A stretch of DNA of 64,000 nt from Sphingopyxis chilensis (GCF_035930445.1 NZ_CP142394.1:3888560-3952559), one strand, 5' to 3'; counted from the stretch's first letter, positions 42,684 to 52,610 are shown. Notes: generated by a model not told the origin, from the sequence alone. Numbers and translations are program-made.

Positions 42684-45332
42684 TCAGTTGCCAAATGTGC
42701 GCTGCCACCAGCCGCGGCGCGGTTCGCCCTCGGCGCCTTCGCCCGACTCGTCGCCATTGGCGGCGACGGGTTCGGCCTCGCGCGTGGCTTCGGGGGCGGC
42801 TTCGGCGGCGACGGCTTTCTTCGCCCGGCTTGCGCGCTTCTTTGGCGCGGGCTTGGCGGGTTCGGCTTCGGTCGGCGCTTCGACGGCAGGCGCTTCGGGG
42901 ACCGGCGCCTCTGCAGCGGCTTCCGCAGCTTCGGCTTCGGCGGCCGCGGCGGCCTTGGTCTTGCGCGGCGCGCGCTTGCGTTTCGGCTTCTCCTCGGCGG
43001 CCGGCGCTTCCTCGACAACCGGTTCGGGCGGCGCTTCGGCCACTTCTAGCGGTGCCGCTTCTTCGGCCACGGCCTCACCGGAGTTTTCCTCGGCGTCGGC
43101 CTTTTTGCGGCTCCGGCCACCACGGCGGCGCCGCGGCTTGGCTTCGGCCTCTTCGGCCTCCGCCTCGGAAGCCACGGCTGCGTCGGCGGGAGCCTCCTCG
43201 TCTTCGCCGGCCCCGGCGGCATCGCCTTCGCCTTCCTCGCCGCTTTCGACGGTGTCAGCGGTCTCATTGCCTTCCTCGTCGCGACGCCCGCGGCGGCCGC
43301 GGCGGCGGCGGCGGCGGCGCTTGCGGCCTTCGCCGTCGGCATCGCCTTCCTCGCGGTCGCGCGCGCCTTCTTCGCGGTCACGCGAACGCGCAGGACGATC
43401 TTCGGCGGCCTCTTCTTCGGCTTCTTCTTCCTCGTCCTCGGGATAGTCGTCGTCATCGTCCTCGATCGGTGTGATCGGTGCGAAGCTGCGGCGGGCGATC
43501 GGCGGCGGACCGCTCACTTCGACCGCCATGCGCGCACCTTCGGTCTCGCCATCGGGCAGGATCTCGACCGTGACGCCATAAAGCTCCTCGATCTCGCGCA
43601 GTTCGCGGCGCTTTTCGTTGAGGAGGTAGAAGGTCGCCTCCTGGCTCGCGCGCAGGGTGATCTTGTTACCCTTGCCGCGCGCGGCTTCCTCTTCGATCAG
43701 GCGCAGTGCGCTGAGACCCGCCGACGAGGCGGTGCGGACGAGGCCGGTGCCTTCGCAATGCGGGCAGGGACGCGTCGAGGCTTCGAGCACGCCGGTGCGC
43801 AAGCGCTGGCGGCTCATCTCCATCAGGCCAAAGCCCGAGATGCGGCCGACTTGGATGCGCGCACGGTCGTTCTTCAACGCATCCTTCATCGCGCGCTCGA
43901 CCTTGCGGACGTTCGAGCCATGATCCATGTCGATGAAGTCGATCACGACCAGCCCGGCCATGTCGCGCAGGCGCAGCTGGCGCGCGATTTCGGCCGCAGC
44001 CTCGAGGTTGGTGCTGAGCGCGGTCTGCTCGATATTATGCTCGCGCGTCGATCGGCCCGAATTGATGTCGATCGACACCAAGGCTTCGGTCGGGTTGATC
44101 ACCAGATAGCCGCCCGATTTCAGCTGGACGACCGGATTGAGCATCCCGGCGAGCTGATCCTCGACGCCGTAACGCTGATAGAGCGACACGGGATCGGCAT
44201 ATTGCTTCACGCGCCGCGCGTGGCTCGGCATCAACAGCTTCATGAACTGCTTGGCGGCCTTGTAGCCCTCGTCGCCCTCGACGAGCACTTCCTCGATGTC
44301 CTTGTGATAGATGTCGCGGATCGCGCGCTTGACGAGGTCGCTGTCCGAATGGATCAGCGCCGGCGCGCTCGAACCCAGCGTATTCTCGCGAATTTCGTCC
44401 CACAGGCGCGCGAGATAGTCGAAGTCGCGCTTGATCTCGACCTTGGTGCGGCTCATCCCTGCGGTGCGCACGATGCAGCCCATCGTCGGCGGCAGATTGA
44501 GCTCGTCGATCATCGCCTTCAGCTTGCGGCGATCGGCGCCGTTCGAAATCTTCCGGCTGATCCCGCCACCGTGCATCGTGTTCGGCATCAGCACGCAATA
44601 GCGGCCGGCGAGCGACAGATAGGTGGTGAGCGCAGCGCCCTTGTTGCCGCGTTCTTCCTTGACGACCTGCACCAGCATCACCTGGCGGCGACGGATGACG
44701 TCCTGGATCTTGTAGCGGCGGCGCAGCGACATGCGGCTCTCGCCGTCCTCGTCGTCACCCCGACGCCCGCGCCCGCGGCCACGGCCGCCCTTGCGGCCAT
44801 CGCGTCCACGGCGCTTGCGGTCGCCGCGACCGTCCCCGGTTCCTTCTGAGCCTTCCTCGGCGCCTTCTTCCCCGTCCTCGGCGTCGCCGTTTTCAGCGTC
44901 GCCTTCGTCGCCGTCGGCGTCTTCGCCGATGGTTTCGGGGGCGGGGGCGTCGCCATTTTCGTCTTCGTCATGATATTCGACGTCGGCGACATCGCCTTCG
45001 AGCTCGTCGAGGTCCTCCTCGGCGCGCTGCGCGGCGGCGGCGGCGTGCTCGGCCTCTTCGCGGAGCAGTGCTTCGCGATCCTCTTTCGGAATCTGGTAAT
45101 AGTCGGGGTGGATTTCGCTGAAGGCGAGGAAGCCGTGGCGATTGCCGCCATATTCGACGAACGCCGCCTGCAGCGACGGTTCGACGCGGGTCACCTTGGC
45201 CAGATAGATATTGCCCTTGAGCTGCTTGTGCTCGGCGGACTCGAAATCAAACTCCTCGATTCGGTTTCCCTTGGTGACGGCGACCCGGGTTTCTTCCCGG
45301 TGCCGCGCGTCGATCAACATGCGCGTGGTCAT
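42684..45332 (-). CDS. rne: Ribonuclease E
   Basis: An 882-residue endoribonuclease: N-terminal S1 fold start (KLKGNIYLAKVTRVEPSLQA-like, residues ~36-95), then an insertion of about 100 residues that is first acidic (DVEYHDEDENGDA) and then Arg/Gly-rich (GGRGRGRGRRGDDED), then the rest of S1 and the catalytic core (SIDINSGRST, VVIDFIDMDHGS with catalytic Asp). The zinc link is CPHCEGTG. The C-terminal ~280 residues are disordered, Arg- and Glu/Ala-rich, ending RRGWWQRTFGN, and should scaffold the degradosome. Insertions within S1 are known in alphaproteobacterial RNase E. Confidence 0.96.
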   Translation of the reverse strand: MTTRMLIDARHREETRVAVTKGNRIEEFDFESAEHKQLKGNIYLAKVTRVEPSLQAAFVEYGGNRHGFLAFSEIHPDYYQIPKEDREALLREEAEHAAAAAQRAEEDLDELEGDVADVEYHDEDENGDAPAPETIGEDADGDEGDAENGDAEDGEEGAEEGSEGTGDGRGDRKRRGRDGRKGGRGRGRGRRGDDEDGESRMSLRRRYKIQDVIRRRQVMLVQVVKEERGNKGAALTTYLSLAGRYCVLMPNTMHGGGISRKISNGADRRKLKAMIDELNLPPTMGCIVRTAGMSRTKVEIKRDFDYLARLWDEIRENTLGSSAPALIHSDSDLVKRAIRDIYHKDIEEVLVEGDEGYKAAKQFMKLLMPSHARRVKQYADPVSLYQRYGVEDQLAGMLNPVVQLKSGGYLVINPTEALVSIDINSGRSTREHNIEQTALSTNLEAAAEIARQLRLRDMAGLVVIDFIDMDHGSNVRKVERAMKDALKNDRARIQVGRISGFGLMEMSRQRLRTGVLEASTRPCPHCEGTGLVRTASSAGLSALRLIEEEAARGKGNKITLRASQEATFYLLNEKRRELREIEELYGVTVEILPDGETEGARMAVEVSGPPPIARRSFAPITPIEDDDDDYPEDEEEEAEEEAAEDRPARSRDREEGARDREEGDADGEGRKRRRRRRRGRRGRRDEEGNETADTVESGEEGEGDAAGAGEDEEAPADAAVASEAEAEEAEAKPRRRRGGRSRKKADAEENSGEAVAEEAAPLEVAEAPPEPVVEEAPAAEEKPKRKRAPRKTKAAAAAEAEAAEAAAEAPVPEAPAVEAPTEAEPAKPAPKKRASRAKKAVAAEAAPEATREAEPVAANGDESGEGAEGEPRRGWWQRTFGN

Positions 45333-45988
45333 TAGTTACACTCCAAGCGCGCCTCGGCGCGCCATCAAAAAATCCCGCTAACCCTCCTTGCGGAAGGCCG
45401 CGGCGGATACGGATGAAAGGAAAAAAGACGTTATTGCCGAAAGGAGCCTGCGTCCGGTCCTGGACGCGCATGCGGTCTTCAAATCCGGCGACGGCCGGGG
45501 CGAAAGCGCCCGCGTCGGGATATGAAGAGGGCATGGCAAGCCTCATACGGCATCAACCTGTTACGGGATGAGCGGGCGGGCAGGGCGGGCGCCTTGCGAA
45601 CGCCCCGACTGTCCGGTCAACCGGGTGGACTGGCGGCAGGCTTGTCCTTCCCAATATGTCCGGCGCCAAGGCGGCCATGATCCGCATATTCGCGGAACAG
45701 GCCCTCCCCTCAAAAGGCCGGACGGCACCGGGAACGACACCGTCAGTGATGGCGTGCTAGCATCGGCACGGACCGACGGCAACCACAACCGCCGCAGAAA
45801 GATGGGATGGCGTGGAGGTGTTGCAAGAAAACCATCGGGTTGCGTTTGCGGAATCGGCGGCTGACCCGCCGGTCGGCGCGGCATTGTCCCGCCATGGTCA
45901 AGGGCGGATTCACCGCGATGACGTGCCGGGCGCCGACGAATCCGAATAAAGCTGGACCATCGCCCGCCGTGGACGGCATAGACAGGCC
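45333..45988. other. 656-bp intergenic region between divergent rne and amiC
   Basis: No convincing gene. The region must hold both promoters and probably a long rne 5' leader, the usual place of RNase E autoregulation. A GCGCGCC-tc-GGCGCGC hairpin (about 45349-45364) lies just upstream of the rne start. Readings of 98 to 159 codons exist on both strands but have no recognisable domain or ribosome site and the base use of random GC-rich DNA. Confidence 0.6.
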
Positions 45989-46942
45989 ATGAGTCCGCTG
46001 CTCGTCCTGATTGGCCTGATCGGAGCCCTCCCGGCAGCATCGCCGGGGCAGGCGGGCGCGATCGATGGCGATCCGCGCCCCCTCATAACGGGCGAATTTG
46101 GGCCTGCTTCGCGGGCTCCGCGCGGCGAACCGCGATCATTCGCCGGCTTTCGCGCCAAGCGCCCGGAAAAGCGCTACAGCGTGACCGTCCCGATCGGAAA
46201 GCCCAAGCCCGCGGTGACGCTGCCGCGCATCGATGGCCCTGCCGATGCGCGGCTGCCGCTGGTCGTGATCGACGCCGGTCACGGCGGGCACGATCCCGGC
46301 GCGATCTCGCCGCACGACGGCAGCCGGGAAAAGGACATCACGCTGGCGCTGGCCCGCGCGATCCGAAAGGATCTGCTCGCGCTGGGCCGGGTGCGCGTCG
46401 CGCTTACGCGCTCGGACGACCGTTTCCTCGTGCTCGAGGAACGTTACGGCATCGCGCGGCGGCTGAAAGCCGACCTGTTCATCTCGGTCCACGCCGACGC
46501 CGCCGAAAACCAGGAGGCCAGCGGCGCGTCGATCTATACGCTGTCAGAGGTCGCTTCCGACCGCGAGGCGGCGCGGCTGGCGGCGCGGGAGAACAAGGCG
46601 AATATCATCAATGGCGTCGATCTCGGCGCGCATAGCGGCGACGTGTCGGCGATCCTGCTCGACCTCACCCAGCGCGAGTCGATGAACGTCGCCTCCGACT
46701 TCGCGCGGCTGCTTCAGCGCGAGGCGTCCGACGAGGTCAAATTCCGCACCACCGCGCACCGCTTCGCCTCCTTCATCGTGCTGAAGGCGCCCGACACCCC
46801 ATCGGTGCTTTTCGAAACCGGCTTCATCTCGAACAAGGACGATATCGAATTCCTCGCTTCGTCCGCCGGCCAGAAGAAGGTCGCACGCGGCGTTCGCGAA
46901 GCGGTGCAGATCCACTTCGCCCGCCGGATCGCGGAGCGATGA
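45989..46942 (+). CDS. amiC: N-acetylmuramoyl-L-alanine amidase (AmiC type)
   Basis: A 317-residue periplasmic zinc amidase that cleaves the peptide from muramic acid during daughter-cell separation. An N-terminal hydrophobic signal (LLVLIGLIGALPAASP) is followed by a ~75-residue linker instead of the full AMIN domain seen in E. coli. The Amidase_3 domain has VVIDAGHGGHDPGA (zinc His), REKDITLALARAI, DLFISVHADA (zinc His) and VLFETGFISNKDD (catalytic Glu). Usually followed directly by mrcA in relatives; here three genes intervene. Confidence 0.93.
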   Translation: MSPLLVLIGLIGALPAASPGQAGAIDGDPRPLITGEFGPASRAPRGEPRSFAGFRAKRPEKRYSVTVPIGKPKPAVTLPRIDGPADARLPLVVIDAGHGGHDPGAISPHDGSREKDITLALARAIRKDLLALGRVRVALTRSDDRFLVLEERYGIARRLKADLFISVHADAAENQEASGASIYTLSEVASDREAARLAARENKANIINGVDLGAHSGDVSAILLDLTQRESMNVASDFARLLQREASDEVKFRTTAHRFASFIVLKAPDTPSVLFETGFISNKDDIEFLASSAGQKKVARGVREAVQIHFARRIAER

Positions 46943-46962
46943 ACCGCCCTTCCGGCAATATA

Positions 46963-46974
46963 TAGTCTTGACTA
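46963..46974. promoter_or_regulatory. Palindrome upstream of the lactone-oxidase operon
   Basis: TAGTC-TT-GACTA, a perfect 5-2-5 inverted repeat, lies 43 bp before the ATG at 47017 and only 21 bp after the amiC stop. It may be the operator of the TetR protein encoded at the end of this three-gene unit. Confidence 0.4.
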
Positions 46975-47016
46975 ACTTTTCGTGCGCCGCCAGCCTCGGC
47001 GGGTTGGGAGAGGCGT

Positions 47017-48270
47017 ATGGCGTGGAGCAACTGGTCGGGCAGCGTGACCGCGAGCGCCGCCCTTGCGCGCCCGCAAAGCGAGGATGAGCTGGCGGCGCTC
47101 GTCCGCAGCGCCAGCAAATTGCGCGTCACCGGCGCTGGGCACAGCTTCATGCCGCTGTGCGAATCGAGCGAGCTGATCCTCAGCCTCGAAGATATGGCGG
47201 GCGCGATCCGCGTGGCCGCCGACCGCCGGACCGCGCGTATTCCGGCCGGCTGGAGCATCCGCCGGCTCACCGCGGCCTTGTGGGAGGAGGGGCTGGCGCT
47301 CGCCAATCAGGGCGACGTCAATCCGCAATCGCTTGCCGGCGCAATGGCGACCGGCACCCACGGCACCGGTGTCGATCTTGGTTCGCTTTCGACCTTCGCG
47401 CGCGGTTTCCGCCTCGTCGATGCCGAGGGCGATGTGCATTGGTGCGATGCGACGACCAACGCCGATCTCTATCAGGCGCAGCGCCTGTCGCTCGGGCTGT
47501 TCGGCGTTGCGACCGAAATCGAGGTCGCTGTCGTCCCGGCCTTTCATCTCGCCGAACGGATCGAAAAACGACGCTGGGCCGAAATCCGCGAAAGCCATGA
47601 CGAACTGGCGCAGCGGCATCGCCATATCGAATTCTGGTTCTTCCCGCACAGCGACCATGTGATCCTGAAGACGCTCGATCCCTGCGATCCCTGCGACCCG
47701 CCGCCGACGACGACCGACATGGAGGAGGCGACCTTTCGCCGTATCCTCGATATCTCGGCGCGCCTGCCGTTCCTGACCCCCTTTCTCCAGCGATTGATGA
47801 TGAAAAGCGGCATTTCGGGCCGCCGCCGCGGCCCCGCGCACAACATCTTTCCGTCCGACCGCACGGTCCGCTTCGAGGAGATGGAATATGAAATGCCGCG
47901 TGCCGTCGGGCTCGACACGCTGGACGAGATCGTCGGCTGGATCCGAAGGAAACGTCTGCCGGTGGCCTTTCCCTTCGAATATCGCACCGTCGCCGCCGAC
48001 GATATATGGATGAGCCCGATGAACGCGGGCCCGGTCGCCGCGATCTCGATGCACCAATATGCGAAGATGCCATGGGCTTCCCTGTTCGCCGAGGCCGAGG
48101 CGATCTTCCGAAGCGCCGGCGGGCGACCGCACTGGGCCAAGCGTCACACATTGAACCGTGCCGACGTCACGGCGCTCTATCCGATGGCGGGGCGCTACAG
48201 CGCCGTGCGCCACGCCGCCGACCCGCGCGGAAAATTTCTCAATCCGCATCTGGAGGCCTTTTTCGCATGA
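47017..48270 (+). CDS. D-arabinono-1,4-lactone oxidase-family FAD enzyme
   Basis: A 417-residue flavoprotein of the ALO/AldO group. The N-terminal FAD (PCMH-type) domain has LRVTGAGHSFMPL, whose His is where related enzymes bind FAD covalently, and GAMATGTHGTGVDLG. The C-terminal ALO domain ends RPHWAKRHTLNRADVTALYP ... FLNPHLEAFF. It should oxidise a sugar lactone or alditol with O2 as acceptor. GGGAGAGG precedes the ATG. It overlaps the next gene by 4 bp. Confidence 0.9.
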   Translation: MAWSNWSGSVTASAALARPQSEDELAALVRSASKLRVTGAGHSFMPLCESSELILSLEDMAGAIRVAADRRTARIPAGWSIRRLTAALWEEGLALANQGDVNPQSLAGAMATGTHGTGVDLGSLSTFARGFRLVDAEGDVHWCDATTNADLYQAQRLSLGLFGVATEIEVAVVPAFHLAERIEKRRWAEIRESHDELAQRHRHIEFWFFPHSDHVILKTLDPCDPCDPPPTTTDMEEATFRRILDISARLPFLTPFLQRLMMKSGISGRRRGPAHNIFPSDRTVRFEEMEYEMPRAVGLDTLDEIVGWIRRKRLPVAFPFEYRTVAADDIWMSPMNAGPVAAISMHQYAKMPWASLFAEAEAIFRSAGGRPHWAKRHTLNRADVTALYPMAGRYSAVRHAADPRGKFLNPHLEAFFA

Positions 48271-49412
48271 CGACCGACCGCGAATTGCACGAACATCTGA
48301 TCGGCCGCCAGGGATCGCGCGCTGACCTCAACACGCCCGTGCTGGTGCTCGACGTCGAGGCGCTCGACCGCAATATTGCGGCGATGGCCGCGCTGACGGC
48401 GGGCAAGGGGGTCGCGCTGCGCCCGCATGCGAAGACGCATAAAAGCGTCGATATCGCCAAGCGCCAGATCGCGGCGGGCGCGGTCGGTGTCTGCTGCGCC
48501 AAGATCGGCGAGGCCGAGGTGCTGGCCGATGGCGGCGTGACAGGCATCCTCATCACCTCGCCCGTCGCTGCGCCGCGCGCGGTCGAGCGGCTGGCGGGGC
48601 TCGCCGCGCGGGCCGAAGGGCTGATGGCGGTGGTCGACCATCCCGCCGTCGCCGAACGGGTGCAGGTCGCGCTCGCCGCTGCCGACGCGCGGCTCGACGT
48701 CGTCATCGACATCGACCCGGGGATCGCGCGCACCGGTGTCGCCTCGGCCGAGGCGGCGGTCGCACTCGCCAAGGCGATCCACCGGTCATCCAAGCTTCGA
48801 TATCGCGGCGTCCAATATTATTGCGGGTCGCAGCAGCATATCGAAAGCTATGCCGATCGCCGCGCCGCGATCGTCGAGCGCACCGCCTATCTGCAGGAGG
48901 TCATCGCCGCGCTGACCGATGCCGGCTTCGCGCCCGCCATCGTCACCGGATCGGGCACGGGAACGCACCGGATAGACCTCGACCTCGGCGTCTTCACCGA
49001 GTTGCAGGCCGGGTCATACGTCTTCATGGACAAGCAATATCTCGATTGCGACATCACGGGTGGTGAAGCGTCGCCGTTCGAGGTGTCGCTGTCGGTCGAT
49101 GCGCGCGTCGTCAGCGCGAACCACAGCGGGCTCGTCACGATCGATGCCGGCTACAAGTCGCTCTCGACCGACGGCGGTGTCGCGGTGGTGCAGCGCGGCG
49201 CGTCCGAAACGGCCTTTTTCGCTTTCATGGGCGACGAACATGCCGCGCTCATCGCGCCCGAAATCGGGACCGAACTCGCCCCCGGCGATCCGGTCAGCCT
49301 GACCGTTCCGCACTGCGATCCGACGGTGAATCTCTATGATTTCTACCATGTCGTTTCCGGCGACGCGCTCATCGACATCTGGCCGGTCAGCGCGCGCGGC
49401 CGCGCGCGATGA
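48267..49412 (+). CDS. DSD1-like PLP enzyme (D-serine dehydratase / D-threonine aldolase type)
   Basis: A 381-residue enzyme with alanine-racemase-type TIM-barrel N-terminal fold: TPVLVLDVEALDRNI and the PLP lysine in LRPHAKTHKSVDIAK. The C-terminal D-serine-dehydratase-like domain has the metal ligands His and Cys in TVPHCDPTVNLYDFYHVV. Family members remove water from D-serine or 3-hydroxyaspartate, or split D-threonine, usually with a divalent metal. The ATG at 48267 overlaps the oxidase stop. Its link to a lactone oxidase is not obvious. Confidence 0.9.
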   Translation: MTTDRELHEHLIGRQGSRADLNTPVLVLDVEALDRNIAAMAALTAGKGVALRPHAKTHKSVDIAKRQIAAGAVGVCCAKIGEAEVLADGGVTGILITSPVAAPRAVERLAGLAARAEGLMAVVDHPAVAERVQVALAAADARLDVVIDIDPGIARTGVASAEAAVALAKAIHRSSKLRYRGVQYYCGSQQHIESYADRRAAIVERTAYLQEVIAALTDAGFAPAIVTGSGTGTHRIDLDLGVFTELQAGSYVFMDKQYLDCDITGGEASPFEVSLSVDARVVSANHSGLVTIDAGYKSLSTDGGVAVVQRGASETAFFAFMGDEHAALIAPEIGTELAPGDPVSLTVPHCDPTVNLYDFYHVVSGDALIDIWPVSARGRAR

Positions 49413-50035
49413 GCGTAGCCGCCCGCCGCCCGCCGCAGCAGGATCGCGCGCGCCAGACGCGCGAACGCCTGCTCGACGTCGCGGGCGAATTGCTTGCCGA
49501 GGTCGGAATCGAACGGATCTCGACCAATATGATCGCGGCGCGCGCCGGGCTCACCCCGCCCGCGCTTTACCGTTATTTCGGTGACAAATATGCGGTGCTC
49601 GAAGCGCTCGGCCGGCGGCTGATGCAACGCCAGAACACCGTCCTCGAAGCCTGGCTGGCGCGCCATGCTCCGGCCGGAATCGCGGACATGGCCGATCATA
49701 TCGGCGAACTGCTGGCCGAAAATGCGGCTGTGACGCGCGCCGAACCGGGGGCGGTGTGGATTTTGCGCGCACTCCACGCGTCGCCGCAACTTGTCCACGT
49801 CCGACTCGAATCGCATCGCGATGTTGCCGACCGGTTGACGGACGCCTGTGGCCCGCATCTTCCCGGCGCCGACCGCCAAACCCTGTGGACGCCCCTGCGG
49901 CTCGCGGTCGAGATCGGCTTTGCGGTCGACGAAATGCTTTACGAAGAAGATCGCGTTTCGTCCGGCACCGTCTTCGCCGAAGTCGCCTCGATGCTACGCC
50001 GGACGCTGCTCGATCTGGCCGACAGCGCCTCATAG
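49409..50035 (+). CDS. TetR-family regulator
   Basis: A 208-residue regulator with N-terminal helix-turn-helix STNMIAARAGLTPPALYRYFGDKYA and a ligand domain ending VASMLRRTLLDLADSAS. Its ATG overlaps the DSD1-like stop by 4 bp, so it is coexpressed with the two enzymes and probably autoregulates them. It is the last gene of the cassette inserted before mrcA. Ligand unknown. Confidence 0.88.
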   Translation: MSVAARRPPQQDRARQTRERLLDVAGELLAEVGIERISTNMIAARAGLTPPALYRYFGDKYAVLEALGRRLMQRQNTVLEAWLARHAPAGIADMADHIGELLAENAAVTRAEPGAVWILRALHASPQLVHVRLESHRDVADRLTDACGPHLPGADRQTLWTPLRLAVEIGFAVDEMLYEEDRVSSGTVFAEVASMLRRTLLDLADSAS

Positions 50036-50093
50036 CCCGCCTCGCCGCAACCATGCTTCCCTTTCGGCGACACAGGCTTTAGAGGCGGGGCAT

Positions 50094-52610
50094 ATGGCCG
50101 CCGACAGTCCGCCCGATTTCCGCCTTCGCCTCCGCCGCGACGGCAATGCCGTCATCGCCTGGTTCCGCGACATGTGGACGCGGCGCTGGTTCCGTTGGCT
50201 CGGCTATCTGGTGCTTGCCGGCCTGCTCGGCATCGCGCTGATCTGGGCCGTTTTCGCGCGCGACCTGCCCTCGGTCGACCAGCTGCGCGACTATGAGCCG
50301 CCGCTGCCGACGATGGTCCGCGATGGCGAGGGCAAGCCGGTGCACAGCTATGCCCGTGAACGCCGCGTCCAGCTCGAATATAGCGAATATCCGCAGCTTT
50401 TGGTGCGCTCCTTCCTCGCGGCCGAAGACAAGACCTTCTTCAGCCACGGCGGCATCGATTATCCGGGCATCGCCTCGGCGATCATCACCAACCTGACGAG
50501 CAGCGGCCGTCCGATCGGCGCCTCGACCATCACGCAGCAGGTCGCGAAGAACCTCCTGCTCACGAACGAGCTCAGCTATCGCCGCAAGGTGCGCGAGGCG
50601 ATACTCGCGATGCGCATCGAGAATGCGCTGACCAAGGAACAGATTCTCGAGCTTTATCTCAACGAAATTCCGCTCGGCCGCCGCAGCTTCGGCGTCCAGG
50701 CGGCGAGCCGCGCCTATTTCGACAAGGATGTCGACCAGCTTCAGCTCCACGAAATGGCCTTCCTCGCGATTCTGCCCAAGGCGCCCGAGAAATATGGCCG
50801 CGCGCGCTTCGAGCGCGAGGCGCTGGCGCGCCGCAATTTCGTGCTCGGATCGATGGAGGATAATGGCTGGATCAGCGCGGCGCAGCGCGACGCCGCGCGC
50901 GCGATGCCGCTCGGCCTGACCAACAGTGGCAATACCGCGATCGCGCAGGTCGGCGGTTATTATATGGAAGAGGTGCGGCGCCAGTTGATCGCGCAGTTCG
51001 GCGAAACCGCCGAGGACGGCCCGCTCAGCGTCTATGCCGGCGGCCTCTGGGTGCGCACGCCCTATGACGGCAAGATGCAGCAGGCGGCGGCGATGGCGCT
51101 GCGCAAGGGGCTCCAGCGTTATGATGCGGGCAAGGGCTGGTCGGGGCCGATCGCGACGATCGAGGCCGACGACCAGTGGCAGAGCCGCCTTGCGTCGAGC
51201 TTTATCGGCATCGACTATGACAATTGGCGCGTTGCCGCGGTGCTCTCTAAATCGGGCGGTGAGGCGCGGATCGGCTTTGCGAACGGCGATAGCGGACGCC
51301 TGCCCGCGAGCGCCGCGACCCTGCGTTATCGCAAGACGGGCGGCAGCGCCTTTTCTGCGATGCGCCCCGGCGACCTGATCGCCGTCAAATCGACCGGAGC
51401 CGACCGCTACGCGCTGCGCAACATTCCCGAAGTATCGGGCGGCATGGTCGTCGAAAGCCCGCATTCGGGCCGTATCTATGCGGTGCAGGGCGGCTTCGAC
51501 GTCCGCCTGTCTCCCTTCAACCGCGCGACGCAGGCCGAACGCCAGCCGGGCTCGACGATCAAACCCTTCGTCTACGCCGCCGCGCTCGACAATGGCATGA
51601 CGCCGGCGACGATGATCGTCGACGGGCCGTTCTGCGTCTATCAGGGCGCGGCGCTGGGCAACAAATGCTTCCGCAACTTCGGCAATTCGGGCGGCAGCGG
51701 CGAGCATACGATGCGCTGGGGTCTCGAACAGTCGCGCAACCTGATGACGGTGCGCGCGGCGAGTCAGGTCGGCATGGAACCGGTCGTCGAGATGATCGGC
51801 AGGATGGGCATCGGCAAGCACGAACCCTATCTATCGACCGCGCTCGGCGCCGGATCGACAACGGTCGAGAAGATGACCAACGCCTTTGCCATGCTCGCCA
51901 ATCACGGGCGTGAACTCAAGCCGCGCGTGATCGATTATGCGCAGGATCGCCGCGGCAAGGTGATCTTCCCGGCGAACTGGAAACCGTGCGAAGGCTGCAA
52001 CAAAAAGGATTGGGACGGGCGGCCGATGCCGCGCTTCGCCAAGTCGGGCAAGCAGCTGATGGACCCGATCACCGCCTATCAGGTCGTCCATATGCTCGAA
52101 GGCGTCGTCCAGCGCGGCACCGCAGTGCGGCTGCGCGACCTTGGCGTGCCGCTATTCGGCAAGACCGGGACGACGACGGGGCCGAACGACGTCTGGTTCG
52201 TCGGCGGCACGCCCGATGTGGTCGCGGGCATGTATATCGGCTTCGACCAGCCGCGAAGCATGGGCGGCTATGCGCAGGGCGGCAGCTATGCCGCGCCGAT
52301 CTTCAAGGATTTTGCGCTCGCGGCGCTCGCCGATCGCCAGCCGATTCCCTTCGCGGCGCCAAAGGGCGTCCGTATGGTACGCATCGACCGCCAGTCGGGC
52401 CGGCGCGTCTATGGCAGCTGGCCGGGCACCGATCCCAAGGCATCGATCATCTGGGAGGCCTTCAAGCCCGAAAGCGAGCCGCGGCGGACGATCCGCGAAG
52501 AAGAAATCAAGCCCGTCAGGACACCGCGGCGTCAGGACGCGCCCGTTCAGCAAAGTCCGGGTCGGCGCAGCGACAGCGAATTCCTGGAGGATCGCGGCGG
52601 CATCATCTGA
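50094..52610 (+). CDS. mrcA: Penicillin-binding protein 1A (bifunctional)
   Basis: An 838-residue class A PBP with an N-terminal membrane anchor (WLGYLVLAGLLGIALIWAVF). The transglycosylase domain has AAEDKTFFSHGGIDYPGI (catalytic Glu) and GASTITQQVAKNLLL, and the transpeptidase domain has SxxK in RQPGSTIKPFVY, SxN in EQSRNLM and KTG in FGKTGTTTGPND. The ATG at 50094 follows GAGGCGGGG; the reading from 49848 lies inside the TetR gene. It polymerises and cross-links glycan for elongation. The acidic/basic tail ends EFLEDRGGII. Confidence 0.96.
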   Translation: MAADSPPDFRLRLRRDGNAVIAWFRDMWTRRWFRWLGYLVLAGLLGIALIWAVFARDLPSVDQLRDYEPPLPTMVRDGEGKPVHSYARERRVQLEYSEYPQLLVRSFLAAEDKTFFSHGGIDYPGIASAIITNLTSSGRPIGASTITQQVAKNLLLTNELSYRRKVREAILAMRIENALTKEQILELYLNEIPLGRRSFGVQAASRAYFDKDVDQLQLHEMAFLAILPKAPEKYGRARFEREALARRNFVLGSMEDNGWISAAQRDAARAMPLGLTNSGNTAIAQVGGYYMEEVRRQLIAQFGETAEDGPLSVYAGGLWVRTPYDGKMQQAAAMALRKGLQRYDAGKGWSGPIATIEADDQWQSRLASSFIGIDYDNWRVAAVLSKSGGEARIGFANGDSGRLPASAATLRYRKTGGSAFSAMRPGDLIAVKSTGADRYALRNIPEVSGGMVVESPHSGRIYAVQGGFDVRLSPFNRATQAERQPGSTIKPFVYAAALDNGMTPATMIVDGPFCVYQGAALGNKCFRNFGNSGGSGEHTMRWGLEQSRNLMTVRAASQVGMEPVVEMIGRMGIGKHEPYLSTALGAGSTTVEKMTNAFAMLANHGRELKPRVIDYAQDRRGKVIFPANWKPCEGCNKKDWDGRPMPRFAKSGKQLMDPITAYQVVHMLEGVVQRGTAVRLRDLGVPLFGKTGTTTGPNDVWFVGGTPDVVAGMYIGFDQPRSMGGYAQGGSYAAPIFKDFALAALADRQPIPFAAPKGVRMVRIDRQSGRRVYGSWPGTDPKASIIWEAFKPESEPRRTIREEEIKPVRTPRRQDAPVQQSPGRRSDSEFLEDRGGII

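Noticed and set aside
43758..44849. A 363-codon plus-strand frame
   Set aside because: It is antisense to the catalytic core of RNase E.
45561..46040. Frames of 98 to 159 codons in the rne-amiC gap, on both strands
   Set aside because: No ribosome site, no family similarity and composition typical of random GC-rich DNA. One overlaps the amiC start.
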